DNA from: AP-15 sp963755435
GTDB lineage: Bacteria > Pseudomonadota > Alphaproteobacteria > ATCC43930 > CGMCC-115725
DNA: 64,000 nt
Direction of reading: 5' to 3'
Assembly (NCBI GenBank): GCA_963755435.1
Contig: CAVWJX010000003.1
Coordinates: 1 to 64,000 of the forward strand
This document shows, one piece after another, positions 36,128 to 45,462 of the stretch (position 1 is its first letter; each line of letters starts with the position of its first letter). The notes beneath the pieces were generated by a model. The model searched no databases. It worked only from the letters and a program-made list of their open reading frames with translations, and was not told the origin of the DNA. Position numbers and translations under genes: made by a program.

Positions 36128-37611
36128 CAGGATGGCGCGCCTGCCGGCGACGCGGCAGGCGCCGGGTTGGGATTGCCGGGCGCCGACGACGCCGGGTTGG
36201 GATTGGCGGGCGCCGAGGGCGCCGGGTTGGGATTGCCGGGCCGCGGGGCGACAGCCGGGGTTGCCTGACCCTGACCCCGCCCGGCGGCTGGCGCTGCTGG
36301 CGTCGCCGGCGTCGCCGTCGCACCGAGCCGGACCGCCAGCAGGTTCTGCAGATGCGCCACCGCCGCCTCGGCTGCGAGCCGGCTGCGCGCCGTCCGCAAC
36401 CACGGCTTCGCCGTTTCGGCATCGTCCCCGCCGAGCCGATCAATCGCAGCAATCGCGGCGCCCAGATCGCCATCGGCCAGCGCCGATCGGGCGGCCTCGA
36501 TCGCCGCGCGCGGAGTGTTGTCGCCGGCCGTGCCGATACGCCGGATCGTGACCAGCCCGCGGGTCCGGTCGAGCGCCTGTTGCCACCACGACGAGGCCGC
36601 GACAGGGGCGCTCGCCGTGCGGTCGAGCTTGCCGGCGAGGGCGTCGAGCCTGCGGCTGAGCGCGGCTCGGCTTGGCACTCCGTCGCGGGCGGCTTCGGCC
36701 AATGGCGCGGCCCCGGCGGTTAGCGCCGGATCGCCGCGAGCAAGGCCGCTGAAGGTGTGGTACGCGATCTCGAAGGAACGGCCTTGCGCGACCGCTTGAC
36801 GCATCTGCTCAACCGCCAGCAGCAATGCCGGGCCGGCGCGATCGGCCAGACCCTGAGCCCGAACCTGCCGCTCCAGCGCCGCCAGCCGGTTGCCAAGGTC
36901 GGTGGCGGCGGCCCCGAGCCGGTCGAGCTGCTGATGCTCCTTGCCGGTGTCGGCGGCGGTGCCGGCGGTTTGCGCGTCGATCGCCGCGACCCGCCGGATC
37001 AGCTGCTGCAGTGCCGTCGCGTTGGCGGCGAGCGCAGCCTTCTCCGGGTGATCCGCGGCGAGCGCCGCCGCCAGCCGATCGAGCTGCTGCGCCTGCGCCG
37101 CTTGCGCTGTCTTCAAGGCATCGACATCGGCAGAGGACGGCCCCCGCCGGTCCTCGAGCGCGGCCACTCGACTGGCCAAGGTGGGCACGCGATCGGCGAG
37201 TGCGGTCAGCCGCGCATCGAGCGCCCGGACCCGTTTATCGAGCGCAGCATAGTTCGCGGCCGGCAGCGAGGCCTTGGCGCCCCACGGCAGCAGCGGCGCC
37301 ACCGCCGGCGCCCAGAACGGCGACAGCGCGACCCCGATGACGAGCAGCGCCAGCAGCAATGCCAGCCACACAACCGCCAAGGGGAATCGCGCGGCGCGTC
37401 GGGCGGGCGCTGCCGCGTCGGGCGGGAAGGATGGCTGGGCCTCGCCGATTGCGGCGGGCTCCGGCGCGGCCGCGCTCGGCTCGACTGGCCCCGGCTCGAC
37501 TGGCCCCGGCTCGACTGGCCCCGGCTCGACTGGCGGCGGCTCGACTGGCGGTGGGTCGCGATCCTGCAGAGCGCGATTCTCCGGGCCGCTGGGGCTGTGT
37601 TCCTCGGACAT
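36127..37611 (-). CDS. Mitofilin-like (COG4223-type) inner-membrane protein
   Basis: A 494-residue protein of the alphaproteobacterial family related to mitochondrial mitofilin, usually encoded between hemD and hemY. It has a proline-rich cytoplasmic N-terminus with five copies of a five-residue PVEPG-like unit, one membrane helix near residue 75-95, and a long Ala-rich periplasmic part. That part is strongly predicted to form coiled coil (residues 110-260). The C-terminus repeats NPNPAPSAP-like units. Mitofilin homologues shape membrane contacts, but the bacterial role is only inferred. The start at 37611 has a compact N-terminus, while the frame is open beyond it. Confidence 0.8.
   Translation of the reverse strand: MSEEHSPSGPENRALQDRDPPPVEPPPVEPGPVEPGPVEPGPVEPSAAAPEPAAIGEAQPSFPPDAAAPARRAARFPLAVVWLALLLALLVIGVALSPFWAPAVAPLLPWGAKASLPAANYAALDKRVRALDARLTALADRVPTLASRVAALEDRRGPSSADVDALKTAQAAQAQQLDRLAAALAADHPEKAALAANATALQQLIRRVAAIDAQTAGTAADTGKEHQQLDRLGAAATDLGNRLAALERQVRAQGLADRAGPALLLAVEQMRQAVAQGRSFEIAYHTFSGLARGDPALTAGAAPLAEAARDGVPSRAALSRRLDALAGKLDRTASAPVAASSWWQQALDRTRGLVTIRRIGTAGDNTPRAAIEAARSALADGDLGAAIAAIDRLGGDDAETAKPWLRTARSRLAAEAAVAHLQNLLAVRLGATATPATPAAPAAGRGQGQATPAVAPRPGNPNPAPSAPANPNPASSAPGNPNPAPAASPAGAPS
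36161..36243 (-). repeat. Three 30-bp repeats in the mitofilin-like gene
   Basis: GCCGGGTTGGGATTG starts at 36161, 36191 and 36221, a regular 30-bp period encoding Asn-Pro-Asn-Pro-Ala units at the protein C-terminus. Such repeats change length easily by slippage. Confidence 0.85.
37478..37552 (-). repeat. Five 15-bp repeats in the mitofilin-like gene
   Basis: Five units based on GGCTCGACTGGCCCC start at 37478, 37493, 37508, 37523 and 37538; the last two end in GGC and GGT. They encode PVEPG or PVEPP repeats before the membrane helix. Confidence 0.9.
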
Positions 37612-37630
37612 CGGCCTGCGGCCTCCTCGC

Positions 37631-38380
37631 TCAGACCGGCGCTTCGGCGAGCAGGCGGCCGAATGCCTCGAGCAGCGCCGGCTGATCCGGCCGTGCCGCG
37701 ATCCGCCGCTCGCGCCAGGGAAGGGCTGCGAGAGCCGTGTCGGCCGCGGCGCTGATCGACAGCGCGGCGATCCCGGCGCAGCACCGCCCGACCCCGGCGC
37801 GGTTTGCCAGCCGGACAAAGATCGCGGCGGTGCGCGGCGAGAAGAACAAGGCAAAATCGATCATGCCGGCGCCGATCGCTCCGACCGCATCGGGGCTCAG
37901 CGCCGCCACTGGCCGCGTCTCGTAGAGGATCGCGCGCTCGACCGTGAAGCCGCGGGCTTGCAGGTCACCCGCAAGGTCGCCGGCGGCGGCGCTGCCGCAG
38001 ATGTGCAGTAGCCGCCCGTGACGCGGATCGAGCCGAGCCGCCGCCAGCCGCGCAAGATCGGCCGCATCGCCGCCAGCGCTGGCGACCGCGGCAAAACCGT
38101 CGGCCCGGGCGCGCGCCGCGGTGGCATCGCCGACCGCAAGGAGCGGCAGCCGACGTTCGCAGCTCGACCGCGCCAGCGCCCGCACCCCATTGGCGCTGGT
38201 GCACAATACCGCTTGCACGCCGCGGAGATCGGGCGCCGCCGCGTGGAAACAAACCTCCATCAGCGGCTCGATCAATGCGGCGACGCCAAACCGGGCAAGT
38301 GCGGCGGCCAATGTCTTCGCTTCCTCGCGTGGGCGTGTGACCAGCGCCTGAAACTCACGCCGCGGTGCCATCGAAACCAT
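37631..38380 (-). CDS. hemD: Uroporphyrinogen-III synthase
   Basis: HemD, 249 residues, closes and rearranges hydroxymethylbilane to uroporphyrinogen III. Members are poorly conserved. The recognisable parts are VTRPREEAKTLAAALARFG at the N-terminus, QAVLCTSANGVRALA near residue 60, and FALFFSPRTAAIFVRL near 175, which hold conserved Thr and Ser residues of the family. It heads a minus-strand operon with the mitofilin-like gene (19 bp downstream) and hemY. hemC is not present nearby. The start could equally be 38371. Confidence 0.88.
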   Translation of the reverse strand: MVSMAPRREFQALVTRPREEAKTLAAALARFGVAALIEPLMEVCFHAAAPDLRGVQAVLCTSANGVRALARSSCERRLPLLAVGDATAARARADGFAAVASAGGDAADLARLAAARLDPRHGRLLHICGSAAAGDLAGDLQARGFTVERAILYETRPVAALSPDAVGAIGAGMIDFALFFSPRTAAIFVRLANRAGVGRCCAGIAALSISAAADTALAALPWRERRIAARPDQPALLEAFGRLLAEAPV

Positions 38381-38502
38381 CGATCTTCATCGCCCAAACC
38401 CGGCAGCGCCGCAAGAGCCGTCCACCGGTAGCCGCGGCGCGCGGCCTCGTCCATAATCGGGCGAGCCCAGTTTCCGGGGGCTGAATACAGGGAGGATCGC
38501 TG

Positions 38503-39258
38503 GTGCCGCTGAACCGAGCCGGGTTCGGCAGGGTTCGATCCGGCGCTCTCGGCGCGGTCGCCTTGGCGGCATGCGTGCCGGCGGCGTTCTGCACCGCGGG
38601 CGCGGCGTCGGCGCGGCCAGCCGGTCAGCGGACGACCGTGCTGCATCTGAGCCAGACGGCCGAACGCAAGGTTGTGCGCGACCTCGTACGCATCGAGCTG
38701 CGGGCCGAGGAAACCGGCGCCGACCCGCTCGCGCTGCAATCGGCGATCAATGGGCGGATGGCGGCGGCACTCGACCGGGCGCGTCAGGTGCAGGGGGTCG
38801 CGGTCGAAACCGGTGCCTACGCGGTCAACCAGGAGCAGCCGCAAGGTGGCCCGGCGCACTGGCGCGGCAGTCAGTCGCTGATCTTGAGCGGTACCAACAC
38901 CGGTGCGGCGCTCAAGCTCGCCGGGACCTTGCAATCGGATGGGCTGGTGATGTCCTCGCTGGACTTCGAGGTCTCGCCCAAGACGGTGCGCAGCGCCGAG
39001 CAAGACCTGACCGCCGAGGCGCTGGCCAGGCTTGATCGGCGCGCCGCGGCGATCGCCGATCGGCTGCATCTGAGAGTAGTGAGCTACCGCGACTTGCAGG
39101 TCGGCAACGCCGAGACCGGCGAGGGGCCGATGCCGCGCTTTGCGGCGATGGCAATGGCCGCACCGGTGGGCGCACCCGGCGAAGCAGTGATCCGGCTCAC
39201 AGTCTCGGCCGAGCTGCTGCTGGGTCCAGAGCAACCCGCCGCTCCACAGCACCCGTAG
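38503..39258 (+). CDS. SIMPL-domain (DUF541) periplasmic protein
   Basis: The 251-residue protein has a signal peptide (residues 1-38) and the SIMPL/DUF541 fold. Recognisable parts are TVLHLSQTAERKVVRDLVRI, VETGAYAVNQEQP, SQSLILSGTNTGAALKLAGT and ADRLHLRVVSYRDLQVGN. The family is secreted and its function is not well defined; in bacteria it is linked to oxidative stress and in animals to signalling. The start is a GTG at 38503 following AGGGAGGATCGCTG, a good ribosome binding site. It is divergent from hemD and may form a pair with the following ThiE-like gene, 10 bp downstream. Confidence 0.87.
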   Translation: MPLNRAGFGRVRSGALGAVALAACVPAAFCTAGAASARPAGQRTTVLHLSQTAERKVVRDLVRIELRAEETGADPLALQSAINGRMAAALDRARQVQGVAVETGAYAVNQEQPQGGPAHWRGSQSLILSGTNTGAALKLAGTLQSDGLVMSSLDFEVSPKTVRSAEQDLTAEALARLDRRAAAIADRLHLRVVSYRDLQVGNAETGEGPMPRFAAMAMAAPVGAPGEAVIRLTVSAELLLGPEQPAAPQHP

Positions 39259-39268
39259 GTTGGCGGCC

Positions 39269-39898
39269 ATGGATTTGCCCGATCCGCCGCTGCTGGTGAT
39301 CTCCGACCGCAGCCAGGCGCTAAGGCCGCTCCTCGATATTGCCGAAGCCGCCTTTGCCGGCGGTTGCCGCTGGTTCAGCCTGCGCGAGAAGGATCTGCCG
39401 CCGGCCGAACGCGCCGAGCTCTTGGCCGCGTTGGTGAGGCTCGGCCACAGATTTGGCGCCACGGTAATGGCGCACGAGGATGTCGCGGCGGTGGCGGCCA
39501 CCGGCGCCGGCGGCGTGCATCTGCCGGCCGGCGGCGATCCGCGGGCGGCCCGCTTGCGGCTGCCCGGCGCGCTGGTCGGGGCCTCGGCTCATTCCGGACC
39601 GGAAGCCGCCTCGCTGCTACGCGCCGGGGCCGATTACGTGACCGCGAGCCCGGTCTTCATGACCGCGAGCAAGCCTGGCTACGGCCCGGCGCTGGGGCTC
39701 GTCGGTCTTGCTGCGATCATCGCCGAAGCGGCCGGGCCGGTCATGGCGCTGGGCGGCATCGCCCCGGACAAGGTTGCGCTATGCCGCGCCGCCGGCGCAC
39801 GCGGCGTCGCGGTCATGGGTGAAGCCATGCGCGCTGCCGACCCGCGCGCCACGATCGAGCGGTTTGTTGAAGCGCTGTCGGCAGGGAGCGCGTCCTAG
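39269..39898 (+). CDS. Thiamine phosphate synthase-like (ThiE/TenI) protein
   Basis: This 209-residue TIM-barrel protein belongs to the thiamine phosphate synthase/TenI family. ThiE couples the thiazole and pyrimidine halves of thiamine; TenI-like members are thiazole tautomerases. Visible motifs are FSLREKDLPPAER near residue 38, TGAGGVHLPAG near 75, GADYVTASPVFMTASKPGYG near 115, and the phosphate-binding VMALGGIAPDKV near 150. The sequence does not settle between synthase and tautomerase. The ATG at 39269 was chosen; a TTG at 39260 is in frame. Confidence 0.83.
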   Translation: MDLPDPPLLVISDRSQALRPLLDIAEAAFAGGCRWFSLREKDLPPAERAELLAALVRLGHRFGATVMAHEDVAAVAATGAGGVHLPAGGDPRAARLRLPGALVGASAHSGPEAASLLRAGADYVTASPVFMTASKPGYGPALGLVGLAAIIAEAAGPVMALGGIAPDKVALCRAAGARGVAVMGEAMRAADPRATIERFVEALSAGSAS

Positions 39899-39977
39899 CC
39901 GGGGCCGTCGCTGCCACGCCCCTTCATCGAACGGGCGCATCGGTCTAATCTGCGGACAAAGCGAGGACAGGAGAGGT

Positions 39978-42047
39978 ATGGGCAATATCAACGCCAGCAT
40001 CGATCTGCGCCGCGACGGCCAGATCGCGATCGTCATCGCCGACAATCCGCCGGTCAATGCGCTGAAGCACGAGGTCCGCGCCGGGCTGTCGCGGGCGCTG
40101 CATCAGGCCCGCGCCGACGACGCCGTCGCGGCGGTGGTGATCGCCTGTGCCGGCCGCACCTTTTTTGCCGGGGCCGACATCACCGAGTTCGGCAAGCCGC
40201 CCGAGGCGCCGAGCCTCGCCGAGGTGATTGCCGCGATCGAGGCGATGACGAAACCGGTGGTCGCGGCGCTGCACGGCACCGCCTTGGGCGGGGGCTTCGA
40301 GCTGGCGCTCGCCTGCCATTTCCGGATCGCCGCCGCGGGAGCGCGGGTCGGCCTGCCCGAAGTCAAGCTCGGCCTGTTGCCCGGCGCCGGCGGGACCCAG
40401 CGCCTACCGCGCCTGGTCGGCCCGGAAAAGGCGTTGCGGATGATCGTCACCGGCGAGCCGATTGGGGCGGCGCAGGCGCTGGCCGACGGCATCGTCGACG
40501 AAATCGCGATCGGCGACCTGGTCGAAGCGGCAACCGCCTTTGCCCGCCGGGCCGTCGCCGAACGCCGGCCGTTGCGACTGGTCCGCGACAAGGATGACAA
40601 GCTGGTCGGCGAGGGCTTTGCCGACGCTGCGGCGGATCTGACCCGGCGGCTGCGCGGCCGCGAGGCGCCGGCCGCCTGTGTCGAGGCGGTGCGCAACGCC
40701 ATCGTCCTGCCGTTCGACGAAGGGCTGCGGCGCGAAAGCGAACTGTTCCAAAAGCTGGTCGCCGGCGACCAGTCGAAGGCCCAGCGCCATGTCTTTTTCG
40801 CCGAGCGCGAGGCGGCGAAGGTGCCGGGCATCCCGCCCCAGACCAGGCCGCGCCCGGTGACGCGGGCGGCGGTGATCGGCGCCGGCACGATGGGCGGCGG
40901 CATCGCCATGTGCTTTGCCAATGCCGGGATCCCGGTCACCCTGATCGAGACCGGCGAGGATCTGCTGCGCCGCGGGCTCGACCGGATCGCCGCCAATTAT
41001 CGCGCGACCGTCGCGCGCGGCGGGCTCGGCCCGGACGAGATGGAGCGCCGCATCGCGCTGATCGCCGGCGCCGTCGGGCTCGACGCGGCGGCCGAGGCCG
41101 ACGTTGTGATCGAGGCGGTGTTCGAGGATATGGATCTCAAAAAGCGGGTGTTCGCCGAACTCGACCGGGTGGCAAAAAAAGGCGCGTTGCTGGCCACCAA
41201 CACCTCGACATTGGATGTCGACGCGATCGCCCGCGCCACGGCCCGGCCGCAGGATGTGGTCGGCACGCATTTTTTCAGCCCGGCCAATGTCATGCGCCTG
41301 TTGGAGATCGTCCGCGGTGCTGAGAGCGCGCCGGATGCGGTCGCGACCGCGCTGGTGCTGGCCCGGCGGCTCGGCAAGGTCCCGGCCGTGGTCGGCGTGT
41401 GCTACGGCTTTGTCGGCAACCGGATGCTGGCGCGCCGGTCGGTCGAGGCCGAAAGGCTGTTGCTCGAGGGCGCGCTGCCGCAGGAGGTCGAGGCCGCGCT
41501 CGTCGAGTTCGGCTTGCCGATGGGGCCGTTCGCGATGATGGACCTGGCCGGGCTCGATGTCGGCTGGCTGATCCGCAAATCGCGCGGCGAGCATGCGGTC
41601 ATCGAGGACGCACTGTGCGAGGCCGGGCATTTCGGCCAGAAGACCGGCAAGGGCTATTTCCGCTACGAGCCCGGCTCGCGCGCGCCGATCGCCGATGCCG
41701 AGGTTGAGCAGATCATCCTCGCCGCCTCGGCCCAGCGCGGCATCACGCGCCGCAAGATCGAGCCGGCGGAGATCGTCGAGCGCACGATTTTTCCGATGGT
41801 CAACGAGGGGGCGCGCATCCTCGAAGAGGGCATTGCCGCGCGGCCCGGCGACATCGACGTGATCTGGGTCTATGGCTATGGCTGGCCGGTGTGGCGCGGC
41901 GGCCCGATGTATTATGCCGATCAGATCGGGCTCGGGCAGGTCCGCGACCGGCTGAGCTTTTATGCCGATGGTTCGGGCGACGACAGCTTGCGGCCGGCGG
42001 CGCTGATCAGACGGCTCGCGAACGAGGGTAGAGGGTTCGCTGTGTAA
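39978..42047 (+). CDS. Fused enoyl-CoA hydratase/3-hydroxyacyl-CoA dehydrogenase (FadB/FadJ type)
   Basis: A 689-residue two-domain beta-oxidation enzyme. The hydratase half (about 1-190) has the oxyanion-hole segments ACAGRTFFAGADITEF and ALHGTALGGGFELALACHF and the Glu-rich block GLPEVKLGLLPGAGGTQRLP. The dehydrogenase half (about 290-580) has the NAD site AVIGAGTMGGGIAMCFANAG and the signature GTHFFSPANVMRLLEIVRG with the catalytic His. It lacks the extra thiolase-interacting features of some complexes. CAGGAGAGGT precedes the ATG. Two acyl-CoA dehydrogenases follow on the same strand, giving a coherent fatty acid degradation cluster, though the gaps contain hairpin repeats. Confidence 0.94.
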   Translation: MGNINASIDLRRDGQIAIVIADNPPVNALKHEVRAGLSRALHQARADDAVAAVVIACAGRTFFAGADITEFGKPPEAPSLAEVIAAIEAMTKPVVAALHGTALGGGFELALACHFRIAAAGARVGLPEVKLGLLPGAGGTQRLPRLVGPEKALRMIVTGEPIGAAQALADGIVDEIAIGDLVEAATAFARRAVAERRPLRLVRDKDDKLVGEGFADAAADLTRRLRGREAPAACVEAVRNAIVLPFDEGLRRESELFQKLVAGDQSKAQRHVFFAEREAAKVPGIPPQTRPRPVTRAAVIGAGTMGGGIAMCFANAGIPVTLIETGEDLLRRGLDRIAANYRATVARGGLGPDEMERRIALIAGAVGLDAAAEADVVIEAVFEDMDLKKRVFAELDRVAKKGALLATNTSTLDVDAIARATARPQDVVGTHFFSPANVMRLLEIVRGAESAPDAVATALVLARRLGKVPAVVGVCYGFVGNRMLARRSVEAERLLLEGALPQEVEAALVEFGLPMGPFAMMDLAGLDVGWLIRKSRGEHAVIEDALCEAGHFGQKTGKGYFRYEPGSRAPIADAEVEQIILAASAQRGITRRKIEPAEIVERTIFPMVNEGARILEEGIAARPGDIDVIWVYGYGWPVWRGGPMYYADQIGLGQVRDRLSFYADGSGDDSLRPAALIRRLANEGRGFAV

Positions 42048-42068
42048 TATAGTCCGTATTCGCGTCTA

Positions 42069-42151
42069 TCCCGTCATTCCCGCGAAAGCGGGAACCCAGA
42101 GCCGAGGCCGCGTCGCTCGCCCTGGACCCCTGCTTCCGCGGGGGCGACGAA
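42069..42151 (+). repeat. Intergenic palindromic repeat
   Basis: CCCGTCATTCCCGCGAAAGC begins a unit that ends CTTCCGCGGGGGCGACG. TTCCCGC (42077-42083) and GCGGGAA (42088-42094) make a 7-bp stem with a GAAA loop, and CGTC/GACG pair at the ends. It fits the familiar intergenic repeat in which the phrase CGTCATTCCCGCG is common. Confidence 0.75.
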
Positions 42152-42177
42152 TTGGCGGAAGAGGGAGCCGGAATGCC

Positions 42178-43383
<1,206 letters not shown>

Positions 43384-43418
43384 TGGCCAGACACAAGTGC
43401 CGGCTCCACCGTTTTGCC

Positions 43419-43499
43419 ATGGCCGGGCTCGTCCCGGCCATCCACGAACTTGCACATATTTCGCCTGTTTCCGTGGATGCCCGGCACAAGGCCGGGCAT
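43419..43499 (+). repeat. Intergenic double hairpin repeat
   Basis: ATGGCCGGG-CTCGT-CCCGGCCAT (43419-43441) and ATGCCCGGC-ACAAG-GCCGGGCAT (43477-43499) are two perfect 9-bp hairpins. An outer pair CATCCACG/CGTGGATG (43439-43446 and 43472-43479) can alternate with them. It lies between the two acyl-CoA dehydrogenase genes. Confidence 0.85.
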
Positions 43500-43535
43500 G
43501 ACGATGTGGTCAAGGCTGGGCGGGGATTTTAAAAG

Positions 43536-44687
43536 ATGGATTTCGACCTGAGCGAGGAGCAGCGGCTCCTCAAGGAGAGCCTCGACCGGCTGATCGGCGA
43601 TCGCTACGCCTTTGAGCAGCGCAAGGCTTACGCGCAGAGCCCCGAGGGCTGGAGCCGCGAGCTGTGGGCGCAATATGCCGAACTCGGGCTGCTCGGGCTG
43701 CCTTTTGCCGAACGCTATGGCGGCTCGGGCGGTGGACCCGTCGAGACCATGATCGCGATGGAGGCGTTCGGGCGCGCCTTGGCGCTCGAGCCGTTCCTGG
43801 CGACGGTCGTGCTGGGCGGCGGGTTTCTGCGCCATGGCGGCAACGCCGAGCAATGCGCGGCCCTCATTCCCAAGATTGCCGACGGCAGCTTGACCATCGC
43901 CTTCGCCCATACCGAGCGGCAGTCGCGCTACAATCTTGCCGACATCGCGACGCGGGCGGCGCGCGACGGCGCCGGCTGGGTGCTCGATGGCGAAAAAGGC
44001 GTGGTGCTGCACGGCGACAGCGCCGACCGGCTGATCGTCACGGCCCGAACCAGCGGCGGGCGGCGCGACCGCGAGGAGGTTGGGCTCTTTCTCGTCGACG
44101 CCAAGGCGGCAGGCGTCTCGCGGCGAGGCTATCCGACCCAGGATGGCTTGCGCGCCGCCGAAATCACCCTCGTCGGGGTGCGCGTCGGTCCGGAGGGGGT
44201 GCTGGGCGAGGCGGGTGCGGCACTGCCGCTGGTCGAGCGCGTCGTCGACGAGGCGATCGCGGCGCTCTGCGCCGAGGCGGTGGGTGCCATGGCGGTCATG
44301 CACGAGCTGACCGTCGAATACCTCAAGACGCGCCGCCAGTTCGGCCGCGAGATCGGCAGCTTTCAGGTGCTGCAGCATCGCGCCGTCGACATGCTGGTGG
44401 CGTTGGAGCAGGCGCGCAGCATGGCGATGTTCGCGACGATGATGACCGCCGAGGACAACGCCGCCGAGCGTCGCAGCGCGCTATCGGCGGCGAAGGTGCA
44501 GATCGGGCGCTCCGGGCGCCTTGTCGGCCAGCAGGCGATCCAGCTGCATGGCGGCATCGGTATGACAATGGAGTACAAGGTCGGCCATTATTTCAAGCGC
44601 GTGACGATGATCGACACGTTGTTTGGCGATGCCGGGCATCATCTGCGCGCGCTGGCCCGCGCCGGTGCGTCCACCGCCGCGGCATGA
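43536..44687 (+). CDS. Acyl-CoA dehydrogenase (second)
   Basis: A 383-residue protein of the acyl-CoA dehydrogenase fold. It keeps the N-terminal helical region (MDFDLSEEQRLLKESLDRLI), the central domain with FAHTERQSRYNLADIATRA, and the C-terminal part with LKTRRQFGREIGSFQVLQHR and QLHGGIGMTMEYKVGHYFKR. In this group the smaller subunit often lacks some FAD or catalytic residues and works as the partner of the larger one. The pairing of two unlike dehydrogenases here suggests a heteromeric enzyme, as in steroid side-chain ACADs. That is inference from gene order. Confidence 0.9.
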   Translation: MDFDLSEEQRLLKESLDRLIGDRYAFEQRKAYAQSPEGWSRELWAQYAELGLLGLPFAERYGGSGGGPVETMIAMEAFGRALALEPFLATVVLGGGFLRHGGNAEQCAALIPKIADGSLTIAFAHTERQSRYNLADIATRAARDGAGWVLDGEKGVVLHGDSADRLIVTARTSGGRRDREEVGLFLVDAKAAGVSRRGYPTQDGLRAAEITLVGVRVGPEGVLGEAGAALPLVERVVDEAIAALCAEAVGAMAVMHELTVEYLKTRRQFGREIGSFQVLQHRAVDMLVALEQARSMAMFATMMTAEDNAAERRSALSAAKVQIGRSGRLVGQQAIQLHGGIGMTMEYKVGHYFKRVTMIDTLFGDAGHHLRALARAGASTAAA

Positions 44688-44738
44688 TTGGGGCGGCGCG
44701 CCGCTGCCGCCGTTAGCCGGCCCTGCCGCGCCTGCCCG

Positions 44739-45440
44739 ATGACCTTGACCTGCCCCGTCTGCGGCACTCGCTATCGCGTCGCAGAAGAAGTACTCGGCGG
44801 CCCGGTCGGACGCACCGTCCGCTGCGCCAATTGCGGCCACACCTGGCATCATGGGCCGCCGGACGAGAGGCCGCAGCGGGGCCAAGCGGCCGGCTTGGCC
44901 GCGCCGCCAGATGGCGAGCCGAGGCTCGGACAGCCGCCCGAGCCGCTGTGGGGGGCCGGTTTCGAGGGTGTGCACGGCCAGCGAGCGAGGCCGGCGCCCG
45001 GCACCGGCCGGCGCCCGCCGGCGGTGATTTGGATCGTGCCGATTGTTCTCGTCGTGACGCTCGGGCTTGCCGTTCTTCTCGGGATCGTCGCGCGCGGTTC
45101 GATTGCCGCGATCTGGCCGTCGGCGGCGCGCCTTTATGCCTGGATCGGCCGTCCGGTCGAAACCTCCGGGCCCGGCCTGGTGATTGGCAAGGTGGTGCCG
45201 ACGCGCACCGCCAACGGGCTCGCCGTCGCCGGCGAAATCGTCAACCTCGGCAGCATCGCGCGGAGGGTGCCGCGGTTGCGGTTGGCGCTGCAGGATGCGG
45301 GCGGCAAGGAGCTCCAGTTCGAGATCGTCGACCCGCCCAAGGCGCTGCTCCAGCCGGGCGAAGCCGAGCATTTCAATACCGCTTTTCCGGCACCGGTCGA
45401 CGCTGCGACCGGCGTCGTCGTGACGTTTGCTCCCCCTTGA
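44739..45440 (+). CDS. MJ0042-type zinc-ribbon membrane protein (DUF3426)
   Basis: This 233-residue protein starts with the MJ0042 zinc finger CPVCGTRYRVAEEVLG...CANCGHTWH (four cysteines in residues 5-33). A Pro/Gly-rich linker follows, then one membrane helix near 90-112 (IWIVPIVLVVTLGLAVLLGI) and a C-terminal domain of DUF3426 type. The function of this fairly common alphaproteobacterial protein is not known; it is probably membrane-anchored. Choosing the ATG at 44739 places the finger right at the N-terminus. It ends 22 bp before the mbfA-like gene. Confidence 0.82.
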   Translation: MTLTCPVCGTRYRVAEEVLGGPVGRTVRCANCGHTWHHGPPDERPQRGQAAGLAAPPDGEPRLGQPPEPLWGAGFEGVHGQRARPAPGTGRRPPAVIWIVPIVLVVTLGLAVLLGIVARGSIAAIWPSAARLYAWIGRPVETSGPGLVIGKVVPTRTANGLAVAGEIVNLGSIARRVPRLRLALQDAGGKELQFEIVDPPKALLQPGEAEHFNTAFPAPVDAATGVVVTFAPP

Positions 45441-45462
45441 TATTGCCGAAAGGGACAGGCTG

